From Flexamia atlantica (Eukaryota; Arthropoda; Insecta; Hemiptera; Cicadellidae), in the NCBI GenBank assembly GCA_035578135.1, contig JAQJVK010000012.1:14196721-14260720 (forward strand): 64,000 nucleotides of DNA, read 5' to 3'. A program made the translations under genes and the position numbers. Below, piece after piece: positions 46,865 to 59,014 of this stretch (its first letter is position 1; each line of letters begins with the position of its first letter). Below the pieces are notes generated by a model. The model was not told the origin of the DNA. It ran no database searches and was given only the letters and a program-made list of their open reading frames with translations.

Positions 46865-47625
46865 CCGGCAACTGGGTCGCCGGATTTGTACCCCCCGGAT
46901 TTGTACCCCCCGGATTTGTACCCCCGGATTTGTACCCCCCGGATTTGTACCCCTCAGAAAAAACGCTACGTAATTTTGACGTCACAGGAGGGGGGGTATA
47001 ATTCCGGCCGCGAACTTTTAGATCGGATAAATTATTATGTATTTTAATCAACGGACATTTCACGGTTGGCAGAATAGTTGCATAATTGATATAAATCCAA
47101 TTAAACCTGGCTCCTTAAGTCCTACCCCGGATTTGTACCCCCGTGATCAAATTCTTAAGTCCGACTCCGGATTCGTACCCCCTGGATTTGTACCCCCCGT
47201 GGCCAAATACTCAAGCCCCCCCCTGTGCTCAAATGCATTTTGACCGACCATGGAAATATACCGGAAATATACAATATTCATTATTGTTGTTGACTTTTTT
47301 AAATAGTTCTCGTAATCAACGGCTGTTCGTTAAATTATTATACCTAATATTAGTGTTATTCATCTTTAATTAGGCTAGAAAATCTGTCAATAATACCTGA
47401 TGAACGTATTTTATAAAATATTGTTTTGAATATCTAAATTAATTTGATTATATATGTTTTACGTTTATGGACTCGTATTCCGTTGGATATGGCCATGGGG
47501 GGTACAAATCGGGGGGGTACAAATCGGGGGGGGGGTACAATTCCGGGGTCGGACTTGAGAATTTGACCACGGGGGGTACAAATCCGGGGCAGGACTTGAG
47601 GTTTGGCAACGGGGGTTTATTCATT
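46865..47625. repeat. Inverted arrays of a GGATTTGTACCCCC unit
   Basis: A 16-17-bp unit (CCGGATTTGTACCCCC) is repeated five times at 46,872-46,952 and three or four more times at 47,121-47,208; it recurs complemented at 47,496-47,590. 47,110-47,225 is an inverted copy of 47,495-47,625, including GTGATCAAATTCTTAAGTCC / GGACTTGAGAATTTGACCAC. This looks like a non-autonomous element with long inverted ends; exact borders are unclear. Confidence 0.75.
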
Positions 47626-47639
47626 TGAATTGATTGTGG

Positions 47640-50600
47640 AAATATTTTTTTGGGAGTGACGTGTCTATCCGAAATCTGATTCAAATTGTTAATACCTCTA
47701 ATGAAAATAAAATAATTATTAGGCGTGTAACAAGAAACCAACTTTGGATCTTGTTTAGAAATTGATACACAAGTTTATGATTACATTTGAATTTTTTAGT
47801 CAAATTTTTTATAATCTTAGAAAGAGAAAATCATTTTTAAATATTCGAATCAAAATGATCAATTGCTGAAACGAACTAAAACAATATAGCAAGTATTTAA
47901 GACGGTAAAAAAAATTTTAATCAATTTATGATCTGTGATGTTAATCTTTTTAAATTAAATAAGTTTTGTAAAAAATAATTTTTGTAGAATGGAGCTAAAA
48001 AACTATCTTTTACTCGTCAGATTTATTATATCGATAGTTTTAATTTAAGCTGTTAAATCACTGTGTGTTTGGGATGTTTAGAATGTGTGGTTAGGATGGA
48101 AACAAACTGCATGCAGCAATTCGAACGAGGGATATATACAAAAATATTACAATATTTTATTTACAAAGACTATGAGAAATTTGGAGCTGAGTTTTTTTAT
48201 TGTTTGTATATCTCTAAAACGAAATCATATTTTTTTAAACGGATTGCGCCATTATAAACAGCGTTAAAATAAAGTTATAACTGATGTCACAAAACTACCT
48301 CTAAATGTAAAATTATCTTATATTGCGGCTTCAAGATGGCGGTTAAAATTATTGCCTGGTCAAAATATTTTTCGGATACGAAAATTAATGAACATTTTTA
48401 ATTTCATTCTCCTCCCTAAACTCAAACCCCCATAAAATGTAATTTTCGTTTGCCAATCACTAGTGTATCTTTTGATTATTTAAAAATTTCCCTGATATAA
48501 AAAAATCTTCAAAAAACTTCACGATTGGTCTATTTTTTTCGCTTTTTTTGTCAAATTAATTTCAGATGAACATTTTATAAAGCCCCTTGCAATAATCATG
48601 AGGACTCTTATAGAGAATCTTGGAGGCTTATTTTTTTCATAAGGACGTATTAACTTTTCCAGGAATCAGTCCTTTGTCCGCGATTAATATACATTAGCTT
48701 GTAATTTATTTCAAAAGGGGGAGGTTGAAAATTAGAGTTTATAGGCATTATAATTAAGTGTGAGTAAATTATGTTTTAACGACTAAATTAATTTAATTTA
48801 ATCACTTTTGTTTGAATTTAGTAGCCGTTTTATAATTTTATGTGGTGCGTGACATCCCTGAATAGGACAGCTAAAACCTCTTTTTTTACCCTCCGCGCTG
48901 GAAGAGATCACTCCTCATTTCACGGTTCCATCTGGCGATATTGTCTCTGTAACCCAAGACTGAACCATAGGACAATCGTGATCACTCTTCAAATCTTTAT
49001 TAGGATTGTTTACGTGTTCCAACAGTTAATCAACAATTAATTGTCTCCTTTGTTTGACAACTCGGTTGGCCTTCAAAAACACACTATTATATATCTATAT
49101 ACAGGATTAACAGGTAAGGATAATTTTTTAAATCCTTTATCTCAGCCTGTGTGCAACGTATACAAAATTCAAGAATTTCATTGGAAAAGTACTTTTTTGC
49201 AGATGTGGACAATCCTGTTATTTTAATTTACTATAGTATTTGAAAATTTTAGAAAATGAATTTAAAACTATAAAAAACATGGGCTTTATGAGTTGCCATT
49301 TTTGTTACGGAATCAGTACAAAATATCTAAACAAATGCACATGGGAACACATATTGCAAATGTGCAAAATGCACATATTTATTGGGAGCATTGAGTAATA
49401 TAAAACCAAATATATACTGGTTGAATTTCGACAAATAGGCGATCTCTAGAGTTAAAAAAATAGGCTGTCGAAAATCGGGTTAATTCGCTTAGTCTTTCAA
49501 ATTCTGTTTGGAACGTGAATCTGTTGTTTACATTAGGCTTTGTTCATTATTATTTTGTTGGCGTGTATTCTACAGACAAAAATTTTACGAGAACAACATT
49601 AACGACAATGAAACAGCCAGTGAAGTAAGAAATTAGGGGAGTTGTATACAGTATATGGTTTTTTCGTCCGCTTTTTTAAACAAAGTATATTAATATGCTA
49701 ACTATTATGTTATTGAAAATGGAGTGTAATTTAGGCCATCTGTCTCTAAATTAATCATCATGCATCGTGTAGATTTCAGCATTGTAGTGGGACTTTTCAA
49801 ATTGTTTTCCATTGTTATGAAACAAATGAAAATGAGTTTTGTCTTTTCTGTCCATAACACTACATAACAACTCGTGTCCACTGGCAGCTCTTTGACGACC
49901 ATAAATTAAATAAAAGACAAAAACATCTTATCACGGCATCAGCGCGTGAGGCCGGCCTGAACTACTTGATTTATTTTGGATTTTAAACTTGTGATTTATT
50001 TTTTGAATCGCCCTTTACTGTTTAATCAGCTGCTTCCAGTCAATCAGGCAGCTGTTAACTATTAATCAGTTAATAACCACGTTCATTATTTTTATGTTAA
50101 ATCCATCACCTCATGTTGTGCACATTAATGTACGTGGTATTATTTATAACGTTATAATGAATTATAATTTACAATTCGCGCATAATATTCCGAATGTAAA
50201 CAAATGATTCAATCAAATGGATGCACAGTCCATTTTATGTTCTTCAGCCTTCAGTCGTCATTCAGTTTAACCTATTTTTGCACTATTTAGAGTTGTGGAT
50301 AGAAATGTTTCTGGAGTTGACCCTTACAGAGTGTGCAGCCAATATAATCCATGATATATTTGATTTCAAATAAGGAATAGCATAATGACAATTTTCCTGG
50401 CCTACCAAGATGGAGTTTAAGACGCACTAACTCATTAAAAAAAACATGTTCGTATAGGCCTACTTATGAACGTGCTTTTCTCTAAACCCAAGCCAATGAC
50501 TCCCTTTTTGGTTGCCTTCATATAATCATTGTTCTATGTTAATGCAAGTTATCTGTAGAATGCGTTAAATTTTACAGCTTTTGGAATCGCAATAAACATT

Positions 50601-50660
50601 CTATTATAACTCTTTGACTTTACACCAGTATAAACAATTACATTTCATTTTGAAAAACTG
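47640..50660. other. AT-rich intergenic stretch
   Basis: No gene or element ends recognised. CAAGATGGCGGTTAAAATT-like phrases (48,332) recur elsewhere in the window and suggest old repeats. Confidence 0.45.
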
Positions 50661-50663
50661 TAA

Positions 50664-50973
50664 AGCAACGTTTACACTAAACAATTTGTTTTATAAACTT
50701 TTTTTGTAAAACATGTTTAAAACAACTTTTGTTTTGAAACTAGATTTTGTGTTTTAAAACAAAAGTTTATAAAACTCAAATGTCCTTTGATCTTTCCGAC
50801 ACGGCTCGGGAAACCTGCGACATGTTCTAAAACACGATTTTTGGTTTTAAACCTCGCTTGTTGTACAAGTCTGTACAACATTTTTCATGATTCTCAAATA
50901 TGTTCAAACCAATCACTATAACTGCATGTACAACACAAGTTTATAAAACAAGTTGCATGGTGTAAACGCGGCT
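50664..50973. mobile_element. 310-bp MITE, Harbinger-like, TAA flanks
   Basis: The left end AGCAACGTTTACACTAAACA and the complement of the right end, AGCCGCGTTTACACCATGCA, are imperfect inverted repeats; both continue into CTTGTTTTATAAAC-like sequence (about 36 bp in all). TAA flanks both sides (50,661-50,663 and 50,974-50,976). Non-coding, with many AACATGTTTTAAAAC-like palindromic phrases inside. Confidence 0.75.
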
Positions 50974-50976
50974 TAA

Positions 50977-52195
50977 GCGCGAAAATTGTAATGACTCCAC
51001 ACGGAGCGTTTTTGGCCATTTTAACCCTCTGAACCTGTCGGCTCTATGGAACAAATTTTACCTATTCTTCGTAACAATTACAATTATATTATATTATATT
51101 ATATTAAATGTCGTACTCTATAATTAACAATCATTGAGAAATGTAATATGCAACCAATATTGTTTAATACTATTTTGGAAAGGTTTTTTTAACTAAATAA
51201 AAGATATTAAATATAAATGTCTGGGGTGACAATTGCCCTCAGGGCCCCCTCTCTGGATCCCCCTTGTTAAACGGAAAGCGTGTAAAACGTCGCATTTTAA
51301 AACAATCACGTCTATATTTATTTTGGGAAACAGCGGGAAAACACCTTTTGTTATGACACAAACCGCCTTGAAAGACAATTAATTATAATATATAACAACT
51401 ATGGATGATGAACGAGGCCGCTGTAAGTGAAATAAAGGAACGACCAAAAAATCATCGTATGTATTTACCGGAAAGTGAGCGAGTGGAAGAACTATGCCAA
51501 AGATAATTTTTTATTTATTATTTGTTTGTTCAAAGGGCACTTTACAAAAATCTCTTGACGATCCAAAGTTTCCAGAATCCGACCAGGGACAGAAAAAATT
51601 AATTTGGATTTAAACACTCCAATTTGGACTTCCACAGTTTGTTGTTAAGTCTCTAGGCTGTCTAAATGTGAGTTGACAATTACAATTTTGGCAAATTTCC
51701 CGGGAGTGTGCCCTCGGATCTATCTTTTTTTGTGGAGAGGAAGGGGGTGGAAGGGGAAGGAAGGGGGTATTCCATACTTCCAGGCCCCCCGAGTTCATTT
51801 ATTTCACCTCCTTGTAACTGTTTTTGAATACGTTCTACACGTTACTGTTTTGACAGTACAATATCTTTCATTTTGCACAATTTGGGGGTTGGTTTATATG
51901 GATTTTCATTGTTGTATGCCTTCATGCTCCTATTTAGGAGGATTTTTCAAAAGTAATGAATCTGTAAGTTATTTCTAAGCAACATCGACATGTCCGTCTA
52001 CTGCATTAATTTTTATTATGTCTTCACAACAATCGGTAAGAAGATGCACAAACCATAGAGTGTAATGAAGTGATTTGGCACCCCATGGGGTTTCTACTAC
52101 AACCAAGTCTAAGGGTATCCTTCTCAAGGTATTGAGTATAACTCAACTAATTTCAGGGGTCAAGCATGTAAAAATTCGTCAAAGAAAATTCACAA
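50977..52195. other. Intergenic stretch without recognised gene
   Basis: AT-rich with an ATTAT-type run near 51,082-51,105 and a G/C-rich MITE-like phrase (CAGGGCCCCCTCTCTGGATC, about 51,240). No gene. Confidence 0.45.
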
Positions 52196-52214
52196 CACCT
52201 AAAATTAATGCTCG

Positions 52215-52345
52215 TAAGGGGGGAACTCAGAACACCCCCAAGGTACCCGAGCACCCCCTGGTACCCGATCACCCCATGGTACTCGAGCACCCCATGGTAC
52301 CCCAGCACCCCATGGTACCCGAGCACCCCGGTACTCTCGTACCTT
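52215..52345. repeat. Minisatellite with a GGTACCCGAGCACCCC unit
   Basis: Seven units of about 15-18 bp such as CATGGTACCCGAGCACCCC follow one another. The overlapping Pro/Thr and Gly/Tyr-rich open frames on both strands are products of the repeat. Confidence 0.85.
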
Positions 52346-52454
52346 ACGGTGCTCACTGGAGGGGAGAACGGAGCACTATGGTACCCAATGCAGGGGACAG
52401 CGGGTATATGAGGAAGCCACTGGGGACCAGTAAGGCAGTTGGTCTCTAGTGGCG

Positions 52455-52680
52455 CGACCTACCGGATGGGCGTGTTGAGCCCCCGGTAAGCTGGATGAGC
52501 GTGCTTAACCCCAGCACCGTCGTCGAGTCGGACGGGCGTGTTGAGCCCCCGACACACCGCATGGGCGTGTTGAGCCCCCGACACACCGCATGGGCGTGTT
52601 GAGCCCGTGGAAGACCGGTCGGGCGTTTTGAGCCCCCGGTAAGCTGGACGGGCGCGTGCTGAGCCCCCAGCCATTGGTTT
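52455..52680. repeat. Minisatellite with a GGGCGTGTTGAGCCCCCG unit
   Basis: Seven units of about 27-37 bp sharing GGGCGTGTTGAGCCC, with spacers GGTAAGCTGGA or ACACACCGCAT. It lies 110 bp after the other minisatellite. Confidence 0.85.
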
Positions 52681-53170
52681 GTAGTCCAGTAGATGGAGGG
52701 ATAGGGATGGTTTTCCCCTTCCAATTTATGTTTTGGTTTTAATTGGTGTGCATGTTACAGCGGACAGTTTTAGTCAGTGGAGTGACCCGTGAAGGCCGAG
52801 TTCCCTTGGGCCAGAGTGCCAGTGAGTCTCCGACAGGAGTGATACGCCGAGGATAGGAGTTCAGCGTATAGACCCCGCCACGACCGTGCGTTCCCCTTAT
52901 GGGTAATCTCTAGGATCGCTGCCGTCGAGACCCTAGATGTGTGTGGAGCATTGCGGACATATACAAAGGCTGGACTGAGTGAACGTGTCAATAACCCCCC
53001 GGGACATCACGGATGCACAAGGACTGATCTACCTACTGTGCAATGAACTGGTTGCCGGCGGCGGAACTACAAGCCAATGATCCGGGTCAAGAACTGTTTA
53101 AAGTTGTATACAAGAAATTAGGAATAAACCGAGTAAATAGTGTGAGTTAATAAACCAAGTGACTGGCAAT
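52681..53170. other. GC-richer block ending in AATAAA motifs, possible solo LTR or retroelement end
   Basis: Starts near TGTTACAGCGG (52,754) and ends near CCTTAACA (53,198). TGTTA...TAACA ends and AATAAA motifs (about 53,122 and 53,150) would suit a long terminal repeat, but the flanks show no target duplication and no retroelement ORF adjoins. No protein-like frame seen. Confidence 0.3.
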
Positions 53171-53669
53171 CCGGAAGTTTTTACTAAGTAATCCTTAACA
53201 ACCCTGTAAAAACTTAGTTAGAGAAAACTTCCTCACAAGATCGTCAAGTTATCTCTAAATGAAATCTATAAATTGTAACTCGGTGTGAAAACAAATTATT
53301 TATCACTCATAACTGCCAAGAATTACAATTATTTTGTTTGTTTGGTATTTAAGTACATTACCGGCAAATAACACTAAGCAAATATTATAACTTTCTAAGA
53401 AATTACTAAGTTAAATAGGAGCATTGGTATTGGCGCATTTGAAAATCGAGATGAAATAGACATGCTTATCGTAAACACTTAAACATAAATAAACTTCGTA
53501 TTCCAATTAAATAAACATAACTAAGGTTTTACATTTATAATGTGTTTTAAACCTTGAATGGTATAGGTACATCTTCAACTAATATTGATATTTGAAAATT
53601 CCAAACATTGAAATATGCATCAATATACTTTGTTACAAAGTCCCATTTCTCAGTTACGTTCCCTCTTTA

Positions 53670-53811
53670 ATTTCAAATAAAACACTTATATTACGTTTAA
53701 ACAGCACTTTAATTTTCACAGAACATTTATAAATTAATTACAAAGGTAACATAAATGTTTTGTGAAAATTAAAGTGTTGTTTAGACGTAATATATGTGTT
53801 TTATTTGAAAT
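53670..53811. repeat. 142-bp palindromic MITE
   Basis: ATTTCAAATAAAACAC at the left and GTGTTTTATTTGAAAT at the right begin arms of about 60 bp with a few mismatches (ATTACGTTTAAACAGCACTT pairs with AAGTGTTGTTTAGACGTAAT), around a central section of about 22 bases. Non-coding. Confidence 0.85.
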
Positions 53812-54408
53812 AGAGATGAGCAGCACAAATGTAAACTCTTTAATTTGTCTTTTTTATGATAGGAAATACTGGGAATTAAAATGATAACGGACTGGCCTTA
53901 GATTCAATAGAGTAGATTCTCTTCCTTACGGTCAGAATACATTTTTACGTCTGTAAACGTCAAAATTGACCTGTGAATTTTATTAAAACAACGTAAATAA
54001 GCCACAGGTCGAATTGTAAGAGAGAATAAAACGGTAATAAAAGACAAAATACAGTTTTCATTCCCTTCAATACTGTTAATGCATTTTGTCTTACACTGTG
54101 GTATGCGGAGTTCTAATTCAAAAAATGGAGGAGCTGCCAGGCGACTAGACAGGATTTCTTATTTTAAATTATCATTAGCAGCCTGCGTCATGTTGTGACT
54201 CAAAGAACAACGTAATTTAATTGGCTTTAGCATCATGTTGGTTATTTATGGTTTCTTAACGCCTTTCAATGAGGAAGTGTGCCTATTGTGAAATGCAATA
54301 ACCAAGAATTTCATCATTCTACGCAAGGAAACGGAATAAAGTTGAATTTTCTTGGTGTACTTTTCGAAATAATTAAACATCTTTCTAAATCAAAGTTTTT
54401 ATTGTAAA

Positions 54409-56468
54409 TCTGTATATTAATACGCAAGCGGTTTCTTTTCACAGTCCAACCGCAATAACGGCTGGGCGGATTTCAACGTATGAGGTGTCAAATTAAAGGG
54501 ATTTTTATGAAGATTTGTCAACAAGTCTCAGAATTTAAAAAAGGGGCGTTACTAAAGTACAGTAAAGGGCTGAAGTTTAGAAACAGTGGCGCTATTCATC
54601 GGCATTTGAGCAAGCTCAGTTCACTTTGTTTACAAACTGAACATATGGTCAAGCTCTGAAATAGTTTTACAGGTAAACCACAGATTGCAGCACTTACAAT
54701 TATTTTTTTGAAATGAAAAGTTTTTTGTTTTTCCAGCTGCTTTGGCTTTCAACAAAAAGATTATTATGTAGTTTAGGTTATGTTATGAAGTGTTTTTAAA
54801 GGGCTTAAACGTTGCAGTTCCCAGTTTTACAATTTAGTTTCCGATATCCCAATACATTTCAGCAATTTCTCGAAATATGTAAAAAATACGCTGAATAATT
54901 TTGGTTCGGTGATATTTTGCCGTAACTCTCGCCCTTAAGCACTTTTCAGGCACTTACGTGTTCAAGACCGTTGTGGGATGGAAATAAGGAACGCCCCCAT
55001 AGCAATTAATCAATTTATTTGTCGAAATGTATGTTTTCGCATTTTTCCAGTCGAATGGGTTCATTTTTAGACTTAAAATATGTATAGTTTAGCTCCTATA
55101 CGCAAAAAGTCGGAACAACTAAAGATAAGTTAATTTTGATGCCATATAACACAGTACCATCTGAACATATGTAAAAAAATACGCTGAATAATTTTGGTCC
55201 AGTGACGTTTTACTGTAACTCTCGCCCTTGAGCACTTTTTGGGCACTTTCGTGTTGTAGACCGTCGGGGGCTGGAAATAATGTTCGCCTCATAGAAATTA
55301 ATCAATTTATGTGTCGAAATGTATGTTTTGGCATATTTCCAGTCGAATGGACCAATATCCAGACTTAAAATATGTATAGTTTAGCTCCTATACGAAAAAA
55401 GGCGGAAAAACTAAAGATTAGTTAATTTTAATCCCAGATAACACAGTACCATCTGAACATATGTAAAAAAATACGCTGAATAATTTTGGTCCAGTGACGT
55501 TTTACTGTAACTCTCGCCCTTGAGCACTTTTTGTGCACTTTCGTGTTGTAGACCGTCGGGGGCTGGAAATAATGTTCGCCTCATAGAAATTAATCAATTT
55601 ATGTGTCGAAATGTATGTTTTCGCATTTTTCCAGTCGAATGGGTTCATTTTTAGACTTAAAATATGTATAGTTTAGCTCCTATACGAAAAAAGTCGGAAA
55701 AACAAAAGATATTCTTATTTTTAGTTAATTTTAATCCCATACAACACAGTACCATCTTAAAATATGTAAAAAAATACGCTGAATAATTTTGGTCCAGTGA
55801 CGTTTTACTGTAACTCTCGCCCTTGAGCACTTTTTGGGCACTTTCGTGTTGTAGACCGTCGGGGGCTGGAAATAATGTTCGCCTCATAGAAATTAATCAA
55901 TTTATGTGTCGAAATGTATGTTTTGGCATATTTCCAGTCGAATGGACCAATATCCAGACTTAAAATATGTATAGTTTAGCTCCTATACGCAAAAAGTCGG
56001 AACAACTAAAGATAAGTTAATTTTGATGCCAGATAACACAGTACCATCTGAACATATGTAAAAAAATACGCTCAATAATTTTGGTCCAGTGACGTTTTAC
56101 TGTAACTCTCGCCCTTGAGCACTTTTTGGGCACTTTCGTGTTGTAGACCGTCGGGGGCTGGAAATAAGGTTCGCCTCATAGAAATTAATCAATTTATGTG
56201 TCGAAATGTATGTTTTGGCATATTTCCAGTCAAATGGACCAATTTCCAGACTTAAAATATGTATAGTTTAGCTCCTATACGCCAAAGTCGGAAAAACTAA
56301 AGATTAGTTAATTTTGATGCCAGATAACACAGTACCATCTTAAAATATGTAAAAAATACGCTGAATAACTTTGGTCCAGTGACGTTTTACTGTAACTCAA
56401 GCCCTTGAGCAGTTTTCAGGCACTTACGTGTGTTAGACTGTTGTGGGATGGAAATAAGGATCGCCTCA
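54409..56468 (+). mobile_element. Helitron with internal about 292-bp tandem repeats (3' end missing)
   Basis: Head A|TCTGTATATTAATACGCAAG at 54,409, then the same order of phrases as the Helitron at 7,800 for about 440 bp (AACGGCTGGGCGGATTTCAA, GAGGTGTCAAATTAAAGGG, GCAGTTCCCAGTTTTACAAT). From about 54,860 it enters the tandem array. The array is interrupted at 56,468 by another Helitron-like head, and no tail was found beyond it. Confidence 0.7.
54870..56468. repeat. About 292-bp tandem repeat, five to six units
   Basis: TACGCTGAATAATTTTGGT or close variants occur at about 54,889, 55,178, 55,470, 55,773, 56,064 (CTCAATAA) and 56,356, spaced 289-303 bases. Each unit contains AACTCTCGCCCTTGAGCACT, TGTTGTAGACCGTCGGGGGC and TATGTATAGTTTAGCTCCTA. 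Inner units are nearly identical; the first and last are more diverged. Confidence 0.9.
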
Positions 56469-56720
56469 TCTATATTATTTAAAGAATTTCTGGGATTTTG
56501 TCCAGACCAAATCGACCCCTAGGAATTAGTTTTCAACGCATATCTGGTATCAAATTAATGTTATTACCCTCTAGATTTGCCTTTTGCGGATTTGGAAAAT
56601 ATCGCATGAAAAGCCTCCATACACGAGGCTTTTGAAATTTCAGCGAAGGTGCTACTATCTGGGTTAGAACCTGCGAACTCTTTCCAATTCACATTTGTTT
56701 ATAACAAAACAGATGATCAA
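56469..56720 (+). mobile_element. Helitron-like head inserted in the tandem array
   Basis: TCTATATTATTTAAAGAATT begins exactly after an A in the unit phrase GCCTCA|TAGAAATTAATC, the A/T target preferred by Helitrons, and carries a GGTATCAAATTAATG phrase near the head. No tail found and the interrupted unit does not resume downstream. The end coordinate is approximate. Confidence 0.45.
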
Positions 56721-58815
56721 GATTAGAAATAGTTCTAGAGATATGCCATGGAATGCAGGGCAAGTAAATGTCCTTATGATTTGTATTTACTAAAACATTG
56801 AACTTTTTTTAAAGACAACAGAAGATTAGGAAGAGTGTTTGCTATATTGAAACTAAGACCAACAGTCTGTAATCAACTGAATTTACCGTATTTCTTTTCT
56901 TAAAAAGGAATCATTCTTTAATCATTCTTCATAAGACAGGTACCTCATGGAGGACGTCACCCTGAATATGAGTGAAGGATGAGTGTGATGATCGTGATGA
57001 TAGTGGCGCGATCTTGTAGCCTTGTTACTTAATTAGGAACATAAGTAAATAGGAGGTGCTCGGAGATGGGATTTTATAACTAACTATTGACAGTGAAGAC
57101 ACATTGATACATGTTTCAACACATTTATGTATGTTTCTACGTTTTGAGCCTTAAAATATCAATATTTGTTGAACGTTAACCTAAAAAATTCAAGTTTTAA
57201 AACACATTACAAATTAAAAACCTTTATTAATTAAATGTACTTAGAATCCGGGGTTATTGAAGTGTTAACAGTTAGCCTACCTATTTTAATCGAATTTGGC
57301 TGGCAAGAATTGGTTGGAAGGCAAGAACGACAATACAGACCGAATTACTTAAAAATGATTCTATTATGACTGGAAAACTATCCAGTAACTAGATGACTTA
57401 GCCATAAAACGTATACAACCTATAGGAAAAAGTTTTTTCAGTTGTGGGCAGATAACGGAATTTTACCGTTAAGTGTTATCCTAAAAAAATCAATTATTAG
57501 CCGAAAATGTTGGGTCAAATTAAAACGTTCGAATATCTATCGTGAAATTATATTTTTAAACAATGATTTCTAACGTAAATAATGAAAAATGTTAAGCAAA
57601 TCTTTTTGGTGATACAATTCAGCCAATATCATTCTTATTTAATCCCCAACATTTGAAGCAGTAAATAATGCAATTTAAAACACCGAACGAAGAATAACAG
57701 AAATCCTAGACAACATATCGCCGTGAGAACATAAGTCAGGCGAGGACTTGCCGATCTCGCCACGATTAAATCTCGAGTAAACCAAACCTTGGGTTCAAGT
57801 AACATTACTATCTGTTTTTATAATTAAAATCAGCTGACTCTGGGGATAGATTTTTCTGGGTAGCGATGATGACAGATTGCAGGCCACGGTTATATTACTT
57901 AAAATGACTATTACGGTAGCCATTGTCTACCATGGGCGGGGTTAACGGACGGGCGGGCGGGAGTAGAGGACGTGCCTGCTTTGTCTCAAGTAAAGGATAG
58001 GCAGAAGGCGGGAATATTATTTTCTCTCTTACCGGGCGGATAGATTGTATTCTCGAATGTAAACGATTCTACATCAAACGGTGCCTTACTGTTCACCTGG
58101 TAGGTAGTATGGTAAGATGGTACAGAGCTACAGTAATTTTTACGTGGACGTAGGAATCTATAAAAAGGATTTTACTAAAAATTTTAAATAATTGTCTCAA
58201 TCCACTATATTTATATTTTATTCTTTAAATGTTTTACTGCAAATTTATACGCCGAATACAGGGAAAATTACTATGAAATATTTTATTATTCACAATTAAT
58301 AGGTCCCTAACTATTTTGTAGCATGATTGCCTGATCTTTATAAGCAACCTGTTCGCAGCCCCGGATCCAGCCGACAAACAATAATAGTCCGGCTGACGAA
58401 CTATGAAAATTGCAAAAACGTTTGAATTTTAAAAATGGACTTCGGAATAAGGACAGGTTTAATTTGTCAAATATAATGTTTCAATAGCATTAAATTGGAA
58501 CGTTAAGTATGAAATCCACGAAGAATCAAAAGTAATAAAAAAGGTGATGTTATTTATAAGTAATTTAAATAAACAAAATTTTATAAAAGGTATTTTTTAC
58601 AAATAACGCCTAAACGGGTCATAAAGGCGTTCCGACAGAGTTCGTCGGGACAACAGGACACGTACCTAAATTAATTTCTTGATAATCATTCAATCACGTA
58701 CTTAAAGTCATCCCGTTCAAAACGGAACGCCTGGTCATCATAAGTAAGTTACAAAAGTGCTACAGAGGGTTTTTCAAGAGCAATAGTGGTTTAAAACCTC
58801 AGTTGGCAACACCGC
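56721..58815. other. Intergenic stretch without recognised gene
   Basis: AT-rich with a short GC-rich patch at 57,936-57,985 (GGGCGG repeats). AGGCGTTCCG (58,624) and CGGAACGCCT (58,722) are inverted and could be ends of a tiny element. No gene. Confidence 0.4.
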
Positions 58816-58821
58816 CGTGAG

Positions 58822-58967
58822 GTAGACTTACTGACGGATTTTTAAATTCATGTAGACTTATTGCCAAAATGATTTTAAATACTATATATGCAGCGAAAAA
58901 CTAAAAAGTTGTCCATAACTCTACGTAGACTTACTGCCGTCTTTTTGTCAAACGTAGACTTACTGAC
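58822..58967 (+). repeat. Cluster B of the 14-bp motif (4 copies, all plus)
   Basis: GTAGACTTACTGAC (58,822), GTAGACTTATTGCC (58,852), GTAGACTTACTGCC (58,925) and GTAGACTTACTGAC (58,954). The last is followed by TTATATTCCAC and a (TA)n tract. It mirrors cluster A, where the (TA)n tract lies on the left. Confidence 0.85.
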
Positions 58968-58975
58968 TTATATTC

Positions 58976-58978
<3 letters not shown>

Positions 58979-59011
<33 letters not shown>
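58979..59011. repeat. (TA)n microsatellite next to cluster B
   Basis: About 16 TA units following TTCCAC. Confidence 0.9.

Positions 59012-59012
<1 letters not shown>

Positions 59013-59014
<2 letters not shown>

Noticed and set aside
46869..46960. Short direct repeats considered as a CRISPR-like array
   Set aside because: Units abut without unique spacers and the DNA is from an animal; it is a minisatellite.
52075..52724. Several overlapping ORFs on both strands
   Set aside because: They are generated by the two minisatellites and show periodic low-complexity peptides.
57770..57815. GGTTCAAGT phrase resembling a tRNA B box
   Set aside because: No A box at proper spacing and no cloverleaf can be drawn.
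37794..58967. A single intact 21-kb Maverick/Polinton-type element between the two motif clusters
   Set aside because: No polymerase, integrase, protease or capsid-like frame is present between them, and there are no long terminal inverted repeats. Only the motif clusters support a link, so it is kept as a hypothesis and not annotated.
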